Origin: Lysobacterales bacterium
GTDB taxonomy: Bacteria; Pseudomonadota; Gammaproteobacteria; Xanthomonadales; SZUA-36
Direction: 5' to 3'
NCBI GenBank assembly: GCA_026193295.1
Contig: JAPHSB010000242.1
Coordinates: 1-19,192, forward strand
DNA length: 19,192 bases
Shown: positions 8,356 through 15,497 of the stretch, piece after piece
Layout: each line of letters begins with the position of its first letter
How positions within the stretch are numbered: position 1 is the first letter of the stretch
Program-made: the position numbers and the translations under genes
The notes under the pieces: generated by a model
The model's input: only the letters and a program-made list of their open reading frames with translations
The model's database searches: none
Told to the model about the DNA's origin: nothing

Positions 8356-9114
8356 TCAGAACTCGAAGCGGAACCCGACCAGGGGGCCATGCTGGGCCAT
8401 GTCGAACTTGAAGCGGTCACGCCCCTCGCCGTCCTCGTAGTCGAAGTCGACGTAGCGGTAGCCGGCGTAGATCTGGGCCCACGGCGTCATGCGGTAGGCG
8501 ATGTTGGCCGCCCAGTACCAGGTGAAGTCGGAGCCGACCCCGAAGCCGCCGATGTCGGCCGCGCCGTTGAATACCCATTTTTCACCCAGCGGGGCAACAT
8601 AACGAAGGCCGACAGTCGGGTCGAACCAGCTCTCGGAGGCCTTCGCGCCACCCCCCTGGTTGGGACCCGTCAGGGTCAGCCGGTTGCTTACGTCGACGTA
8701 GCGGCCGCCGAAGGTGAACTGCAGAGTGTCCGTCAACCGATAGAGGCCGACCAGGCCGAAAATCGTCTGCTTGACGTTCACCTCGTAGTTGACCGCTCCG
8801 CCGGGACCCGTGCCATCCTCTTTCAGGTCCATGTACGCCAGGTCGGCCAGCACGCCCCAACGCTCGGCTTCGCCGACATAGGTGCCCAGGAAGGCCCCGT
8901 CGAGTGCGTCGAAAACGGTACCGGCATCGACATTCACGTCGCCGTCGATCGGGCCAAGCCCCACCGAGCCGTCGAGGCTCGGGCCCATCAGGTAGAGCTC
9001 CACGGTGTTTTTCCATTGCGGCGCAGCGCCCGTTGAGGACTGGGCGAATGCCGAGGGATGCACCATGCTCATTGAAACGGCGAGGAGAGGAATAAGGGGC
9101 TTCAGGACATTCAT
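8356..9114 (-). CDS. Exported outer-membrane beta-barrel protein, function unknown
   Basis: A 252-residue protein with a Sec signal peptide (MNVLKPLIPLLAVSMSMV... ending PSAFA, cleavage near residue 24). The rest shows alternating hydrophobic/aromatic strands typical of a beta-barrel, such as WGVLADLAYMDL, LQFTFGGRYVDV and WAQIYAGYRYVDFDY. The C-terminus is FRFEF, matching the terminal-Phe signal for outer-membrane insertion. The start at 9114 has CGGAG 8 bases upstream; the frame stays open to 9351, but that extension lacks a sensible N-terminus. A perfect TATAAT box lies about 37 bases upstream. It precedes the efflux adaptor by 98 bp that include a separate promoter, so a link to the pump is unproven. 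It is too small for a TolC-type channel, and no named family was recognised with confidence. Confidence 0.82.
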   Translation of the reverse strand: MNVLKPLIPLLAVSMSMVHPSAFAQSSTGAAPQWKNTVELYLMGPSLDGSVGLGPIDGDVNVDAGTVFDALDGAFLGTYVGEAERWGVLADLAYMDLKEDGTGPGGAVNYEVNVKQTIFGLVGLYRLTDTLQFTFGGRYVDVSNRLTLTGPNQGGGAKASESWFDPTVGLRYVAPLGEKWVFNGAADIGGFGVGSDFTWYWAANIAYRMTPWAQIYAGYRYVDFDYEDGEGRDRFKFDMAQHGPLVGFRFEF

Positions 9115-9150
9115 TGCGAGGCTCCGGAATCCAGAATGGGCGGACCATCC

Positions 9151-9156
9151 ATTATA
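9151..9156 (-). promoter_or_regulatory. Perfect -10 box for the outer-membrane protein gene
   Basis: The minus strand reads GGGGTATAATGGATGG, with TATAAT at 9156-9151. Transcription would begin near 9144, leaving a leader of about 30 bases that includes the CGGAG ribosome binding site. The region 17 bases upstream is G-rich and has no recognisable -35 hexamer, so an activator or a non-standard promoter is possible. Confidence 0.55.
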
Positions 9157-9245
9157 CCCCTTTTCACCCCCGCGACGGCGGCCTTGCGGGTTGCGGGAGT
9201 TGCAGCGGAAGCCCCCGCACGACGGCGTAGCGACGCCGCCGGCAT

Positions 9246-10553
9246 TCAGTCGCCGGCCGTGTCGTCCGGGCTGATCATGACCGGGGTTTTCATGATGACT
9301 TCGCGATGCGGATAAGGAATGTGCACGCCGTGCTCCTTGAACGTATCCCACAAGGCCAGCAGCACCACGCCCCGGATGTTGGTGAGCCCCTCACGCGGGT
9401 CCGTGATCCAGAAACGCAACACGAAATCGAGCGAAGAGTCACCGAAACCGGTCAACCAGCACACCGGCCTTTTGCCCGAATGCACCCGTCTGCAGCCGGC
9501 TGCCGCCGCGACGGCAAGCGCGGACACCTCGTGCGGGTCCGCGTCGTAGGAGACGCCGAAATTCACGTCGAGACGCACCAGTTCATCCGAGAAGGACCAA
9601 TTGATCACCTCGTGCGTGATGAAGTCCTCGTTGGGGATCAGGTACTCCCGGCCATCACGGGTCACGACGGAGACGAAGCGTGCACGCAGTTCACGGATCC
9701 AGCCGAAAGTTTCACCCAGCGAGATCGTGTCGCCCGGCTTGATGGAGCGGTCCATCAGGATGATGATCCCGGAGATGAAATTGGACACCACCTTTTGCAG
9801 ACCGAAGCCCAGGCCGACGCCGATGGCGCCGGAGAACACCGTGAACAGGGTCAGGTCGAGGCCGAGCCCGGACAGGCCGACCAGGGTTGCCGTGACGATC
9901 AGGACGATCTTGACGACCTTGCCCAGCAATACGCGCAACGACGGCGTCAGCTCCTCCGTCTGCTGCAGCCGCGTGTCAACAAAGTTGCCGACGCTTATAG
10001 CGGCCCACAATAACGCACCCAGCAGCACGACGACCTTGATGATCAGTAGCAGCGACAAGCGGAAGTTGCCGATGGAAAAACCCACGGCATCCAGCAACAG
10101 GGCCGCCTCGTCTACCGCGCCCAGCAGGACCAGGGCAACATAGACCCAGACCAGGACGGAGACCATCCTGCCCAGCAGGCGGCTGCGGATCGTCTGCGAG
10201 AGCAGCGCAATCACCAGCCAGGCCAGCGCCAGCAGCAGGGCGGTCAAAACTACGTAGTCCGACCCCGGCCAGGCAAACCTCTGAATCAGTAACAGCGCGA
10301 CTCCGGACAGGATCACGAAGATGGCCCAGTCCAGGCGCCGCAGCAATACCACGAGGACCCGCAGGAGTCTGTGATTCGGGGATTCGATCGCGCGGATCTG
10401 GGCTTCGAGCTTCGGCTCGATTTTCCAGGCCGCGAGGCGGGACACCAGCAGAATGGACGCGACGATAATCAGCTGCAGGAGGATGGCCTTCTCGCCGAAG
10501 AGAACCATCAGCTCCTGGCCAAATTCCACAAAGTATTCAATCAGCTTGTCTAT
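9246..10553 (-). CDS. MscS-family mechanosensitive channel (start uncertain: ATA 10553 or GTG 10529)
   Basis: An inner-membrane channel of the small-conductance mechanosensitive class, which releases solutes on hypo-osmotic shock. It has an N-terminal helix (ILLQLIIVASILLVSRLAAW), several further membrane segments, then the MscS pore helix and beta domain. The latter two are seen in VFSGAIGVGLGFGLQKVVSN, FISGIIILMDRSIKPGDTI and VTRDGREYLIPNEDFI. A cytoplasmic C-terminal domain ends near HIPYPHREVIMKTP. The usual-codon start is GTG at 10529 (427 residues), but it has no ribosome binding site. GGAG at 10565-10562 sits exactly 8 bases before an in-frame ATA at 10553, extending the protein by TIDKLIEYF-like sequence (435 residues). 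ATG at 10508 has AGGAG only 3 bases upstream. It lies downstream of korB, separated by GC-rich hairpins. Confidence 0.9.
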   Translation of the reverse strand: MDKLIEYFVEFGQELMVLFGEKAILLQLIIVASILLVSRLAAWKIEPKLEAQIRAIESPNHRLLRVLVVLLRRLDWAIFVILSGVALLLIQRFAWPGSDYVVLTALLLALAWLVIALLSQTIRSRLLGRMVSVLVWVYVALVLLGAVDEAALLLDAVGFSIGNFRLSLLLIIKVVVLLGALLWAAISVGNFVDTRLQQTEELTPSLRVLLGKVVKIVLIVTATLVGLSGLGLDLTLFTVFSGAIGVGLGFGLQKVVSNFISGIIILMDRSIKPGDTISLGETFGWIRELRARFVSVVTRDGREYLIPNEDFITHEVINWSFSDELVRLDVNFGVSYDADPHEVSALAVAAAAGCRRVHSGKRPVCWLTGFGDSSLDFVLRFWITDPREGLTNIRGVVLLALWDTFKEHGVHIPYPHREVIMKTPVMISPDDTAGD

Positions 10554-10639
10554 CGTGAAATCTCCGCGAAAGAGGCGGGCTGCCCGGGATGCCGGGTCGC
10601 TCGACCTCCCGGCGCCCGGCCGGTCCCGGAACGCCTAGC

Positions 10640-11695
10640 TTACTTCATGCCGCGCTGAAGTGCTTCCAGCGCCGCGCTGCCGGGGTTGAGATCACGGTAA
10701 TCAAGGTCCTTGAGCGGAGTGGCTACGGTGCGGGACTGGATGTGCATATCCGGCACGTTCTGATCTATGAACAGCAGGCCGGTGACGATCTGGCCGCGGC
10801 GCCGATGCCGTTCCAGGTAGGCCAGCGCGTTGTTGCGCCGCGTCGGATCATAATCGGGATCGGCCTTCTTCAACAGGATGGTCGAGCCGTCATGCAAGCG
10901 GACCGGATGCGTGTCGCCCGCATAGTAACTGGCTTTGATCTCGGCTCGCGGCGGGACCAGATCGGTCTCGGTAGCCTGTTTCTTATGTTCGCGCGTATAG
11001 GCATAGCTCTTGGTGGAGCCCTCGTGGTTATTGAAGGTGACACAGGGCGAGATGATGTCCAGCACGGCGCAGCCCGGATGGGCGATGGCCGCCTTGAGCA
11101 GCGGGACGAGTTGCTCACGGTCACCGGAAAAAGCGCGCCCGACGAAGCTCACGCCCATGGAGATCGCGGTGGCGACCGTGTTGATGTTCTGCATCTGGTT
11201 GACGGTGCCATTCTTCGCCGTGCTGCCCGCGTCGGCCGATGCCGAGAACTGGCCCTTGGTGAGACCGTACACACCGTTGTTTTCGATCAGGTAGAGCATG
11301 TTGACGTTGCGGCGGATCACGTGACCGAACTGGCCGAAACCGATCGACAGCGAATCCCCGTCACCGGAAATGCCGATACAGATCAGGTCGCGGTTGGCAG
11401 CCGATGCGCCGGTCGCTACCGAGGGCATGCGGCCGTGCACGGAGTTGAAGCCATGCGCCCCGTGCACGAAATAGGCCGGGGTTTTGGACGAGCAGCCGAT
11501 TCCGGACATCTTGATCAGCATTTCGGGCCGGATGGACATTTCCCACAGGGCCTGCACCAGCGCCGCTGTGATCGAGTCGTGGCCGCAACCGGCGCACAGT
11601 GTCGACAAACTGCCCTCGTAGTCGCGCAGCGACAAGCCGAGATCGTTTTCATGTTGGCCGGGCAGGTCGATCTGCGGCTTCGGAATGAAAGTCAT
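10640..11695 (-). CDS. korB: 2-oxoacid:ferredoxin oxidoreductase subunit beta (2-oxoglutarate-type)
   Basis: The thiamine diphosphate and Fe-S subunit that decarboxylates a 2-oxoacid and, with CoA, yields an acyl-CoA plus low-potential electrons. The ThDP/Mg motif is GDGDSLSIG (111-119) leading to ENNGVYGLTKGQ (138-149). Four cysteines suited to a [4Fe-4S] cluster are Cys34 and Cys37 (CAGCGH), Cys68 (SGIGCSS) and Cys218 (ISPCVTF). The start at 11695 overlaps the korA stop by 4 bp (ATGA) and has AGGAGG 7 bases upstream. The longer frame to 11737 lies inside korA and is not used. It has 351 residues, a normal length. The SGIGCSS, VHGAHGFNSVHGR and YGLTKGQ sequences resemble 2-oxoglutarate enzymes, but pyruvate or branched-chain oxoacids cannot be excluded. 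Confidence 0.92.
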   Translation of the reverse strand: MTFIPKPQIDLPGQHENDLGLSLRDYEGSLSTLCAGCGHDSITAALVQALWEMSIRPEMLIKMSGIGCSSKTPAYFVHGAHGFNSVHGRMPSVATGASAANRDLICIGISGDGDSLSIGFGQFGHVIRRNVNMLYLIENNGVYGLTKGQFSASADAGSTAKNGTVNQMQNINTVATAISMGVSFVGRAFSGDREQLVPLLKAAIAHPGCAVLDIISPCVTFNNHEGSTKSYAYTREHKKQATETDLVPPRAEIKASYYAGDTHPVRLHDGSTILLKKADPDYDPTRRNNALAYLERHRRRGQIVTGLLFIDQNVPDMHIQSRTVATPLKDLDYRDLNPGSAALEALQRGMK

Positions 11696-13503
11696 GCTGC
11701 TGCCTCCTGGTACGCGCTGATACCACTGACGATGCATTCACTGGGAATGGGCATGCCGTTGTAGTGCAGGATGGGCACGAGGCGGTTGGCGGTGTCGGCC
11801 GACTCCAGTGTCAGCAAGGATCGCATCTGTGCGTCGCGATTCTGTTCCACCACGAAAATCGTGTCGTGGGCGTGAAGAAAATCCTCGACTTCGTGGGTGA
11901 ACGGGAGCGCCCTGATGCGCAGGTAATCCGCGTGGATGCCCCGTTCCGCCAGGCGGTCACGCGCCTCGATCACGGCGCCGTCGGAACTGCCGTAGGCCAC
12001 GATTCCCAATTTTGTCGGCTGCATGGCCCTGGACAACACCGCGTCCGGGACCAGGGACTTGGCCGTCTGCCACTTGACCAAAAGGCGATCCAGCACATCC
12101 TGGTAAGCGTCGGAATCCTCGGTGTAGGCGCCATAACGATTGTGGCCGGAGCCGCGCGTGAAGTAGGCGCCCTTGGGGTCTTCGCCCGGCAGGGTCCGGT
12201 ACGTGATGCCATCCCCGTCGCTGTCCAGGTAGCGGATAAAACGGTCCATCTTGGCCAGATCATCCGGCCCCAAAACCTTGCCACGGTCGGGCCGGTAATT
12301 CTCGTCCCAGGTCAACTCCGGCACCATCCAGTCGTTCATGCCGATGTCGAGGTCTGAAAGAATGAACACCGGGGTCTGAAGGCGATCCGCAAGATCGAAA
12401 GCGGTGATCGCCATCTCGAAACACTCCTTGGGGTTGGCCGGGAACAGCAACGGATGCCTCGTATCGCCGTGCGAGGCGAAGGCGCACATCATGACGTCGC
12501 ATTGTTGCGTACGGGTGGGCATACCGGTGGATGGGCCAACGCGCTGAACGTCTATGAAGACCGATGGAATCTCGGCGTAGTAGGCGAAACCGATAAACTC
12601 GCTCATCAGCGATATGCCTGGCCCCGACGTGGGTGTGAAGGCCCGCGCACCCGCCCAGTTGGCGCCCAATATGATGCCGGCAGCCGCCAGTTCGTCCTCC
12701 GCCTGAATGATGCAGAACCGTTTGTCGCCGGTCTCCGGATCCACGCGGAACTGCTCGCAGTAACCACTGAAGGCGTCCATCAGCGAGGTCGACGGCGTGA
12801 TCGGGTACCAGGCCCCCACCGTGGCGCCCGCAAAAACAAAACCCAGGCCGGCCGCCTCGTTACCCGTGATGAGGATGTTGTTGCTGTTGTCGCCCATCGT
12901 CTCGGCGTGCACGGGCAACGGGCAGGTGAAATGCTGCTTCGCGTAGTCGTAGCCCAGCATGATGGCTTTCAGGTTGCTGTCCACCAGCTGCGGTTTGTGC
13001 GCGAAAGACTCCTGCAGAAGCTTTCGGATGACGTCTACATCGAGGTTCAGCAACGCGGCCAGCACGCCAACGTATGCCACGTTTTTCATCAGGATGCGCA
13101 AGCGCGCGACGTCGAAGTTCTCATTGCAGAGCTTGGCCAGCGGCACGCCCAGAACCGTGATGTCATCCCTTGCGAGGACATCCCGGCGCGGCCACGTGGA
13201 GTCGTAGACCAGGAAGCCACCCGGACTGACCTCGTTCATGTCCTTTTCGTAGGTCTGGGCATTCATGGCCACCATGACATCGACGCGCCCTGTGCGCGAC
13301 ATGTAGCCATCCTTGTTCGCTCTTATTTCATACCAGGTCGGCAGGCCCTGGATATTGGACGGAAACAGGTTCTTGCCGGTGACCGGAACGCCCATGCGGA
13401 ACAGCGCCTTCAGCAACAGCCCATTGGCACTGGCCGAGCCCGTGCCGTTGACCGTCGCGATTTTCAGGACAAAGTCGTTTACCCGGCTTTGCGTTGCTGG
13501 CAT
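11692..13503 (-). CDS. korA: 2-oxoacid:ferredoxin oxidoreductase subunit alpha with fused gamma domain
   Basis: The partner of KorB. The first 190 or so residues form the gamma (pyruvate ferredoxin/flavodoxin oxidoreductase) domain, with NGTGSASANGLLLKALFRMG and the segment GRVDVMVAMNAQTYEKD. The alpha pyrimidine-binding domain follows, with GNEAAGLGFVFAGATVGAWY directly followed by PITPSTSLMDAF, then EDELAAAGIILGANWAGARA and SGPGISLMSE. The C-terminal domain includes VAYGSSDGAVIEA and VVEQNRDAQMRSLL. The fused gamma-alpha layout (603 residues) matches the KorA form known from aerobes such as Mycobacterium. The start at 13503 overlaps the preceding flavoprotein gene by 25 bp, and the stop overlaps korB by 4 bp, so the three genes are translated from one message and probably coupled. 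Confidence 0.92.
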   Translation of the reverse strand: MPATQSRVNDFVLKIATVNGTGSASANGLLLKALFRMGVPVTGKNLFPSNIQGLPTWYEIRANKDGYMSRTGRVDVMVAMNAQTYEKDMNEVSPGGFLVYDSTWPRRDVLARDDITVLGVPLAKLCNENFDVARLRILMKNVAYVGVLAALLNLDVDVIRKLLQESFAHKPQLVDSNLKAIMLGYDYAKQHFTCPLPVHAETMGDNSNNILITGNEAAGLGFVFAGATVGAWYPITPSTSLMDAFSGYCEQFRVDPETGDKRFCIIQAEDELAAAGIILGANWAGARAFTPTSGPGISLMSEFIGFAYYAEIPSVFIDVQRVGPSTGMPTRTQQCDVMMCAFASHGDTRHPLLFPANPKECFEMAITAFDLADRLQTPVFILSDLDIGMNDWMVPELTWDENYRPDRGKVLGPDDLAKMDRFIRYLDSDGDGITYRTLPGEDPKGAYFTRGSGHNRYGAYTEDSDAYQDVLDRLLVKWQTAKSLVPDAVLSRAMQPTKLGIVAYGSSDGAVIEARDRLAERGIHADYLRIRALPFTHEVEDFLHAHDTIFVVEQNRDAQMRSLLTLESADTANRLVPILHYNGMPIPSECIVSGISAYQEAAA

Positions 13504-15299
13504 GGGGGTTCACTCGAGGTGCTGGCGCCGCCGTAGCCGGCAGCCTGTGGGAAGCTCAACAGGGACTTCTGCATATCCCAGGCGGCGGTCGGGCAGCGCT
13601 CGGCGCACAGACCGCAATGGATGCAGAAGTTTTCGTCCTTGACCATCACGCGGGCGGTTTGCTTCAGCTCGCCCGAGACGAAAAACGGCTGGTCCGGCTC
13701 CAGCACGGGCGCCTTGAGGCGCGCGACCATATTGTCCCGGCTGCCGTTGGCCGTTATCGTCAGGCACTGCACCGGGCAGATGTCGAGGCAGGCGTCGCAC
13801 TCGATGCACAGGGAATCCGTGAAGACGGTCTGGATATCGCAGTTCAGACAGCGTTCGACTTCCTGCGCGGTCTGCTCGGCATCGAATCCCAGCTCAACCT
13901 CGGTATGCAGATTCTCGAACCGTTTCTCCAGCGCGACGTGCATCATCTTGCGCCGGGCGATGGGATCGAAACTGTTGGAATAGCTCCACTCGTGCATGCC
14001 CATCTTGCGGCTGTCCATCTGCAACTGGACGGGCAGGCGGTCCCTCAGGGATTCGCCCCGGCAGTGCAAATCGATGGAGATCGCCGCCTGGTGGCCATGT
14101 TCGACCGCCCAGATGATGTTGAGCGGGCCGAAGGCGGCATCGCCGCCAAAAAACACGCCCGAGCGGGTCGACTCGTAGGTTGCCTTGTCCACCACGGGCT
14201 CCTCCCAGGGGCCGAACTCGATGCCGATGTCGCGCTCGATCCAGGGGAAGGCATTTTCCTGGCCGATGGCCAGCACCACGTCATCACAGGCGATGAATTC
14301 TTCGCCGGTAACTTCCTGGTCGAGGATGCGGCCGTTCTCGACCACGTACTCCATCAGGTCGAACATCATGCCTTTGAGCTTGCCGTTCTCAACCACGAAT
14401 GCCCTGGGCGAATGGTTGACGACGATCTCTACCCTTTCTTCCTCGGCGTCTTCGAGTTCCCAGGCGGATGCCTTGAAAAACTCCCGCGGTTTACGCGCCA
14501 TGACCTTGACGCTCTTCGCTCCGAGACGCAGCGAGGTTCTGCAACAGTCCATCGCGGTATTGCCGACACCGATCACCAGCACGCGTTCGCCAATGGCATC
14601 GACGTGCCCGAAGGCGACAGACTCCAGCCAGTCGATACCGATATGGATGTTCTCAGCATCGTAGCGGCCGGGAAGCTTGAGCTCCTTGCCGCGGGGCGCG
14701 CCGCTGCCGACGAAGATGGCATCGAAGCCCTGTTCCAGCAGGTCTCTCATGCTTGCGACCCGATGGTTGAAGCGAATGTCGACACCCATGTCGAGAATGT
14801 AGCCAATTTCTTCGTCGAGAACCTTGGGAGGAAGCCGGAAAGAAGGGATGTTGTAGCGCATCAGGCCACCGGCCACGGCCTGTGCCTCGAAAACAGTACA
14901 CTCGTAACCCAGTGGCATCAGGTCGTTGCACACCGTCAGCGAAGCGGGGCCGGCGCCGATCAGGGCAACTCGCTTGCCGTTTTTCCGGTCGGGCGCAATC
15001 GGCAGGCGATCCGTGATGTCGCCGCGGTGATCGGCCGCCACGCGCTTGAGGCGGCAGATGGCCACCGGTTTCTCGTCCATGCGGCCACGCCGACAGGCCG
15101 GCTCGCAGGGGCGGTCGCAAACGCGCCCGAGGATGCCGGGAAACACGTTGCTCTCCCGGTTGACCATGTAGGCGTCATCGAAGCGGCCCTGGGCGATCAG
15201 GCGGATGTATTCGGGAACATCGGTGTGCGCCGGGCAGCCCCACTGGCAATCCACGACCTTGTGGAAATAATCCGGATTAGAAGTGTCTGTGCGCTTCAT
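13479..15299 (-). CDS. GltD-like FAD/NAD(P) oxidoreductase with C-terminal ferredoxin-type 4Fe-4S domain
   Basis: A flavoprotein likely to carry electrons between the KorAB enzyme and NAD(P)(H). The N-terminus resembles the glutamate synthase small subunit, with cysteines at 18 and 22 (DCQWGCPAH) and 61, 65 and 69 (GRVCDRPCEPACRRG). The FAD-binding motif is VALIGAGPASLTVCNDL near 130, a second dinucleotide fold VLVIGVGNTAMDC lies near 260, and GVFFGGDAAFGP follows later. The C-terminal 110 residues add CLNCD, CIECDACLDICP and CIHCGLCAERCP, enough for two [4Fe-4S] clusters. The start at 15299 (MKRTDTSNPDYF) is preferred over 15359 because upstream residues are unlike the family; its ribosome binding site is poor. 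It has 606 residues, longer than GltD because of the ferredoxin tail. It is the first gene of the cluster and overlaps korA by 25 bp. Confidence 0.88.
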   Translation of the reverse strand: MKRTDTSNPDYFHKVVDCQWGCPAHTDVPEYIRLIAQGRFDDAYMVNRESNVFPGILGRVCDRPCEPACRRGRMDEKPVAICRLKRVAADHRGDITDRLPIAPDRKNGKRVALIGAGPASLTVCNDLMPLGYECTVFEAQAVAGGLMRYNIPSFRLPPKVLDEEIGYILDMGVDIRFNHRVASMRDLLEQGFDAIFVGSGAPRGKELKLPGRYDAENIHIGIDWLESVAFGHVDAIGERVLVIGVGNTAMDCCRTSLRLGAKSVKVMARKPREFFKASAWELEDAEEERVEIVVNHSPRAFVVENGKLKGMMFDLMEYVVENGRILDQEVTGEEFIACDDVVLAIGQENAFPWIERDIGIEFGPWEEPVVDKATYESTRSGVFFGGDAAFGPLNIIWAVEHGHQAAISIDLHCRGESLRDRLPVQLQMDSRKMGMHEWSYSNSFDPIARRKMMHVALEKRFENLHTEVELGFDAEQTAQEVERCLNCDIQTVFTDSLCIECDACLDICPVQCLTITANGSRDNMVARLKAPVLEPDQPFFVSGELKQTARVMVKDENFCIHCGLCAERCPTAAWDMQKSLLSFPQAAGYGGASTSSEPPCQQRKAG

Positions 15300-15326
15300 C
15301 GAAGCTGTCCCGATTCGGTTCCGCCC

Positions 15327-15343
15327 GGTACCCGGCCGGTACC
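15327..15343. repeat. GGTACC inverted repeat in the leader of the kor cluster
   Basis: GGTACC at 15327-15332 and at 15338-15343 flank CGGCC, giving a 6-bp stem with a 5-base loop. It lies 28-44 bases upstream of the flavoprotein start and so would be in its mRNA leader or promoter. Each arm is itself palindromic, so a protein-binding site is equally possible. Confidence 0.35.
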
Positions 15344-15411
15344 CCGCGATAGGGCGCAAGGATAACTGTTTTGAATCCCCAACGCATCAAGCTTTCGTCG
15401 AAATCTTTTGA

Positions 15412-15429
15412 CAGCATTGATAAATGCTG
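15412..15429. promoter_or_regulatory. 18-bp palindrome in the divergent promoter region
   Basis: CAGCATT (15412-15418) and AATGCTG (15423-15429) are perfectly complementary around GATA. The palindrome lies in the 198-bp gap between the kor cluster (minus) and the exported peptidase (plus), about 113 bases from the first and 69 from the second. A TTGACA hexamer at 15408-15413 overlaps its left edge, but no -10 box stands at the right distance on the plus strand. It may be an operator for one or both directions. Confidence 0.4.
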
Positions 15430-15497
15430 CGTTCGGTTGCAGAACTCCCGGGCGCGGCCTATGGTTGGCCATAACGCCCCACCGAGTACGGCAAACC

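Noticed and set aside
9223..9238. CGGCGT-AGCG-ACGCCG hairpin downstream of the channel gene as a terminator
   Set aside because: The stem is good, but the minus-strand continuation is TCGTGCGGGGG with no U-rich tail, so an intrinsic terminator is not supported.
10583..10606. GC hairpins (CCCGG-GATG-CCGGG and GGTCG-CT-CGACC) between korB and the channel gene as a terminator
   Set aside because: No T tract follows on the minus strand, and the two stems overlap and exclude each other. Such stems are expected by chance in GC-rich DNA.
11696..11737. Extended N-terminus for korB starting at 11737
   Set aside because: The ATG at 11695 has AGGAGG 7 bases upstream and a 4-bp stop-start overlap with korA. 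The extension adds 14 residues unlike the family.
12454..13536. A 360-codon plus-strand open frame opposite korA
   Set aside because: It is antisense to a well-supported gene, with no ribosome binding site or domain signal.
13494..15365. A 623-codon plus-strand open frame opposite the flavoprotein gene
   Set aside because: The minus strand encodes clear FAD and Fe-S motifs, while the plus-strand translation has none.
15408..15413. TTGACA as a -35 box for the peptidase gene
   Set aside because: At 16-18 bases downstream on the plus strand there is no -10-like hexamer, and the match overlaps a palindrome, so chance is likely.
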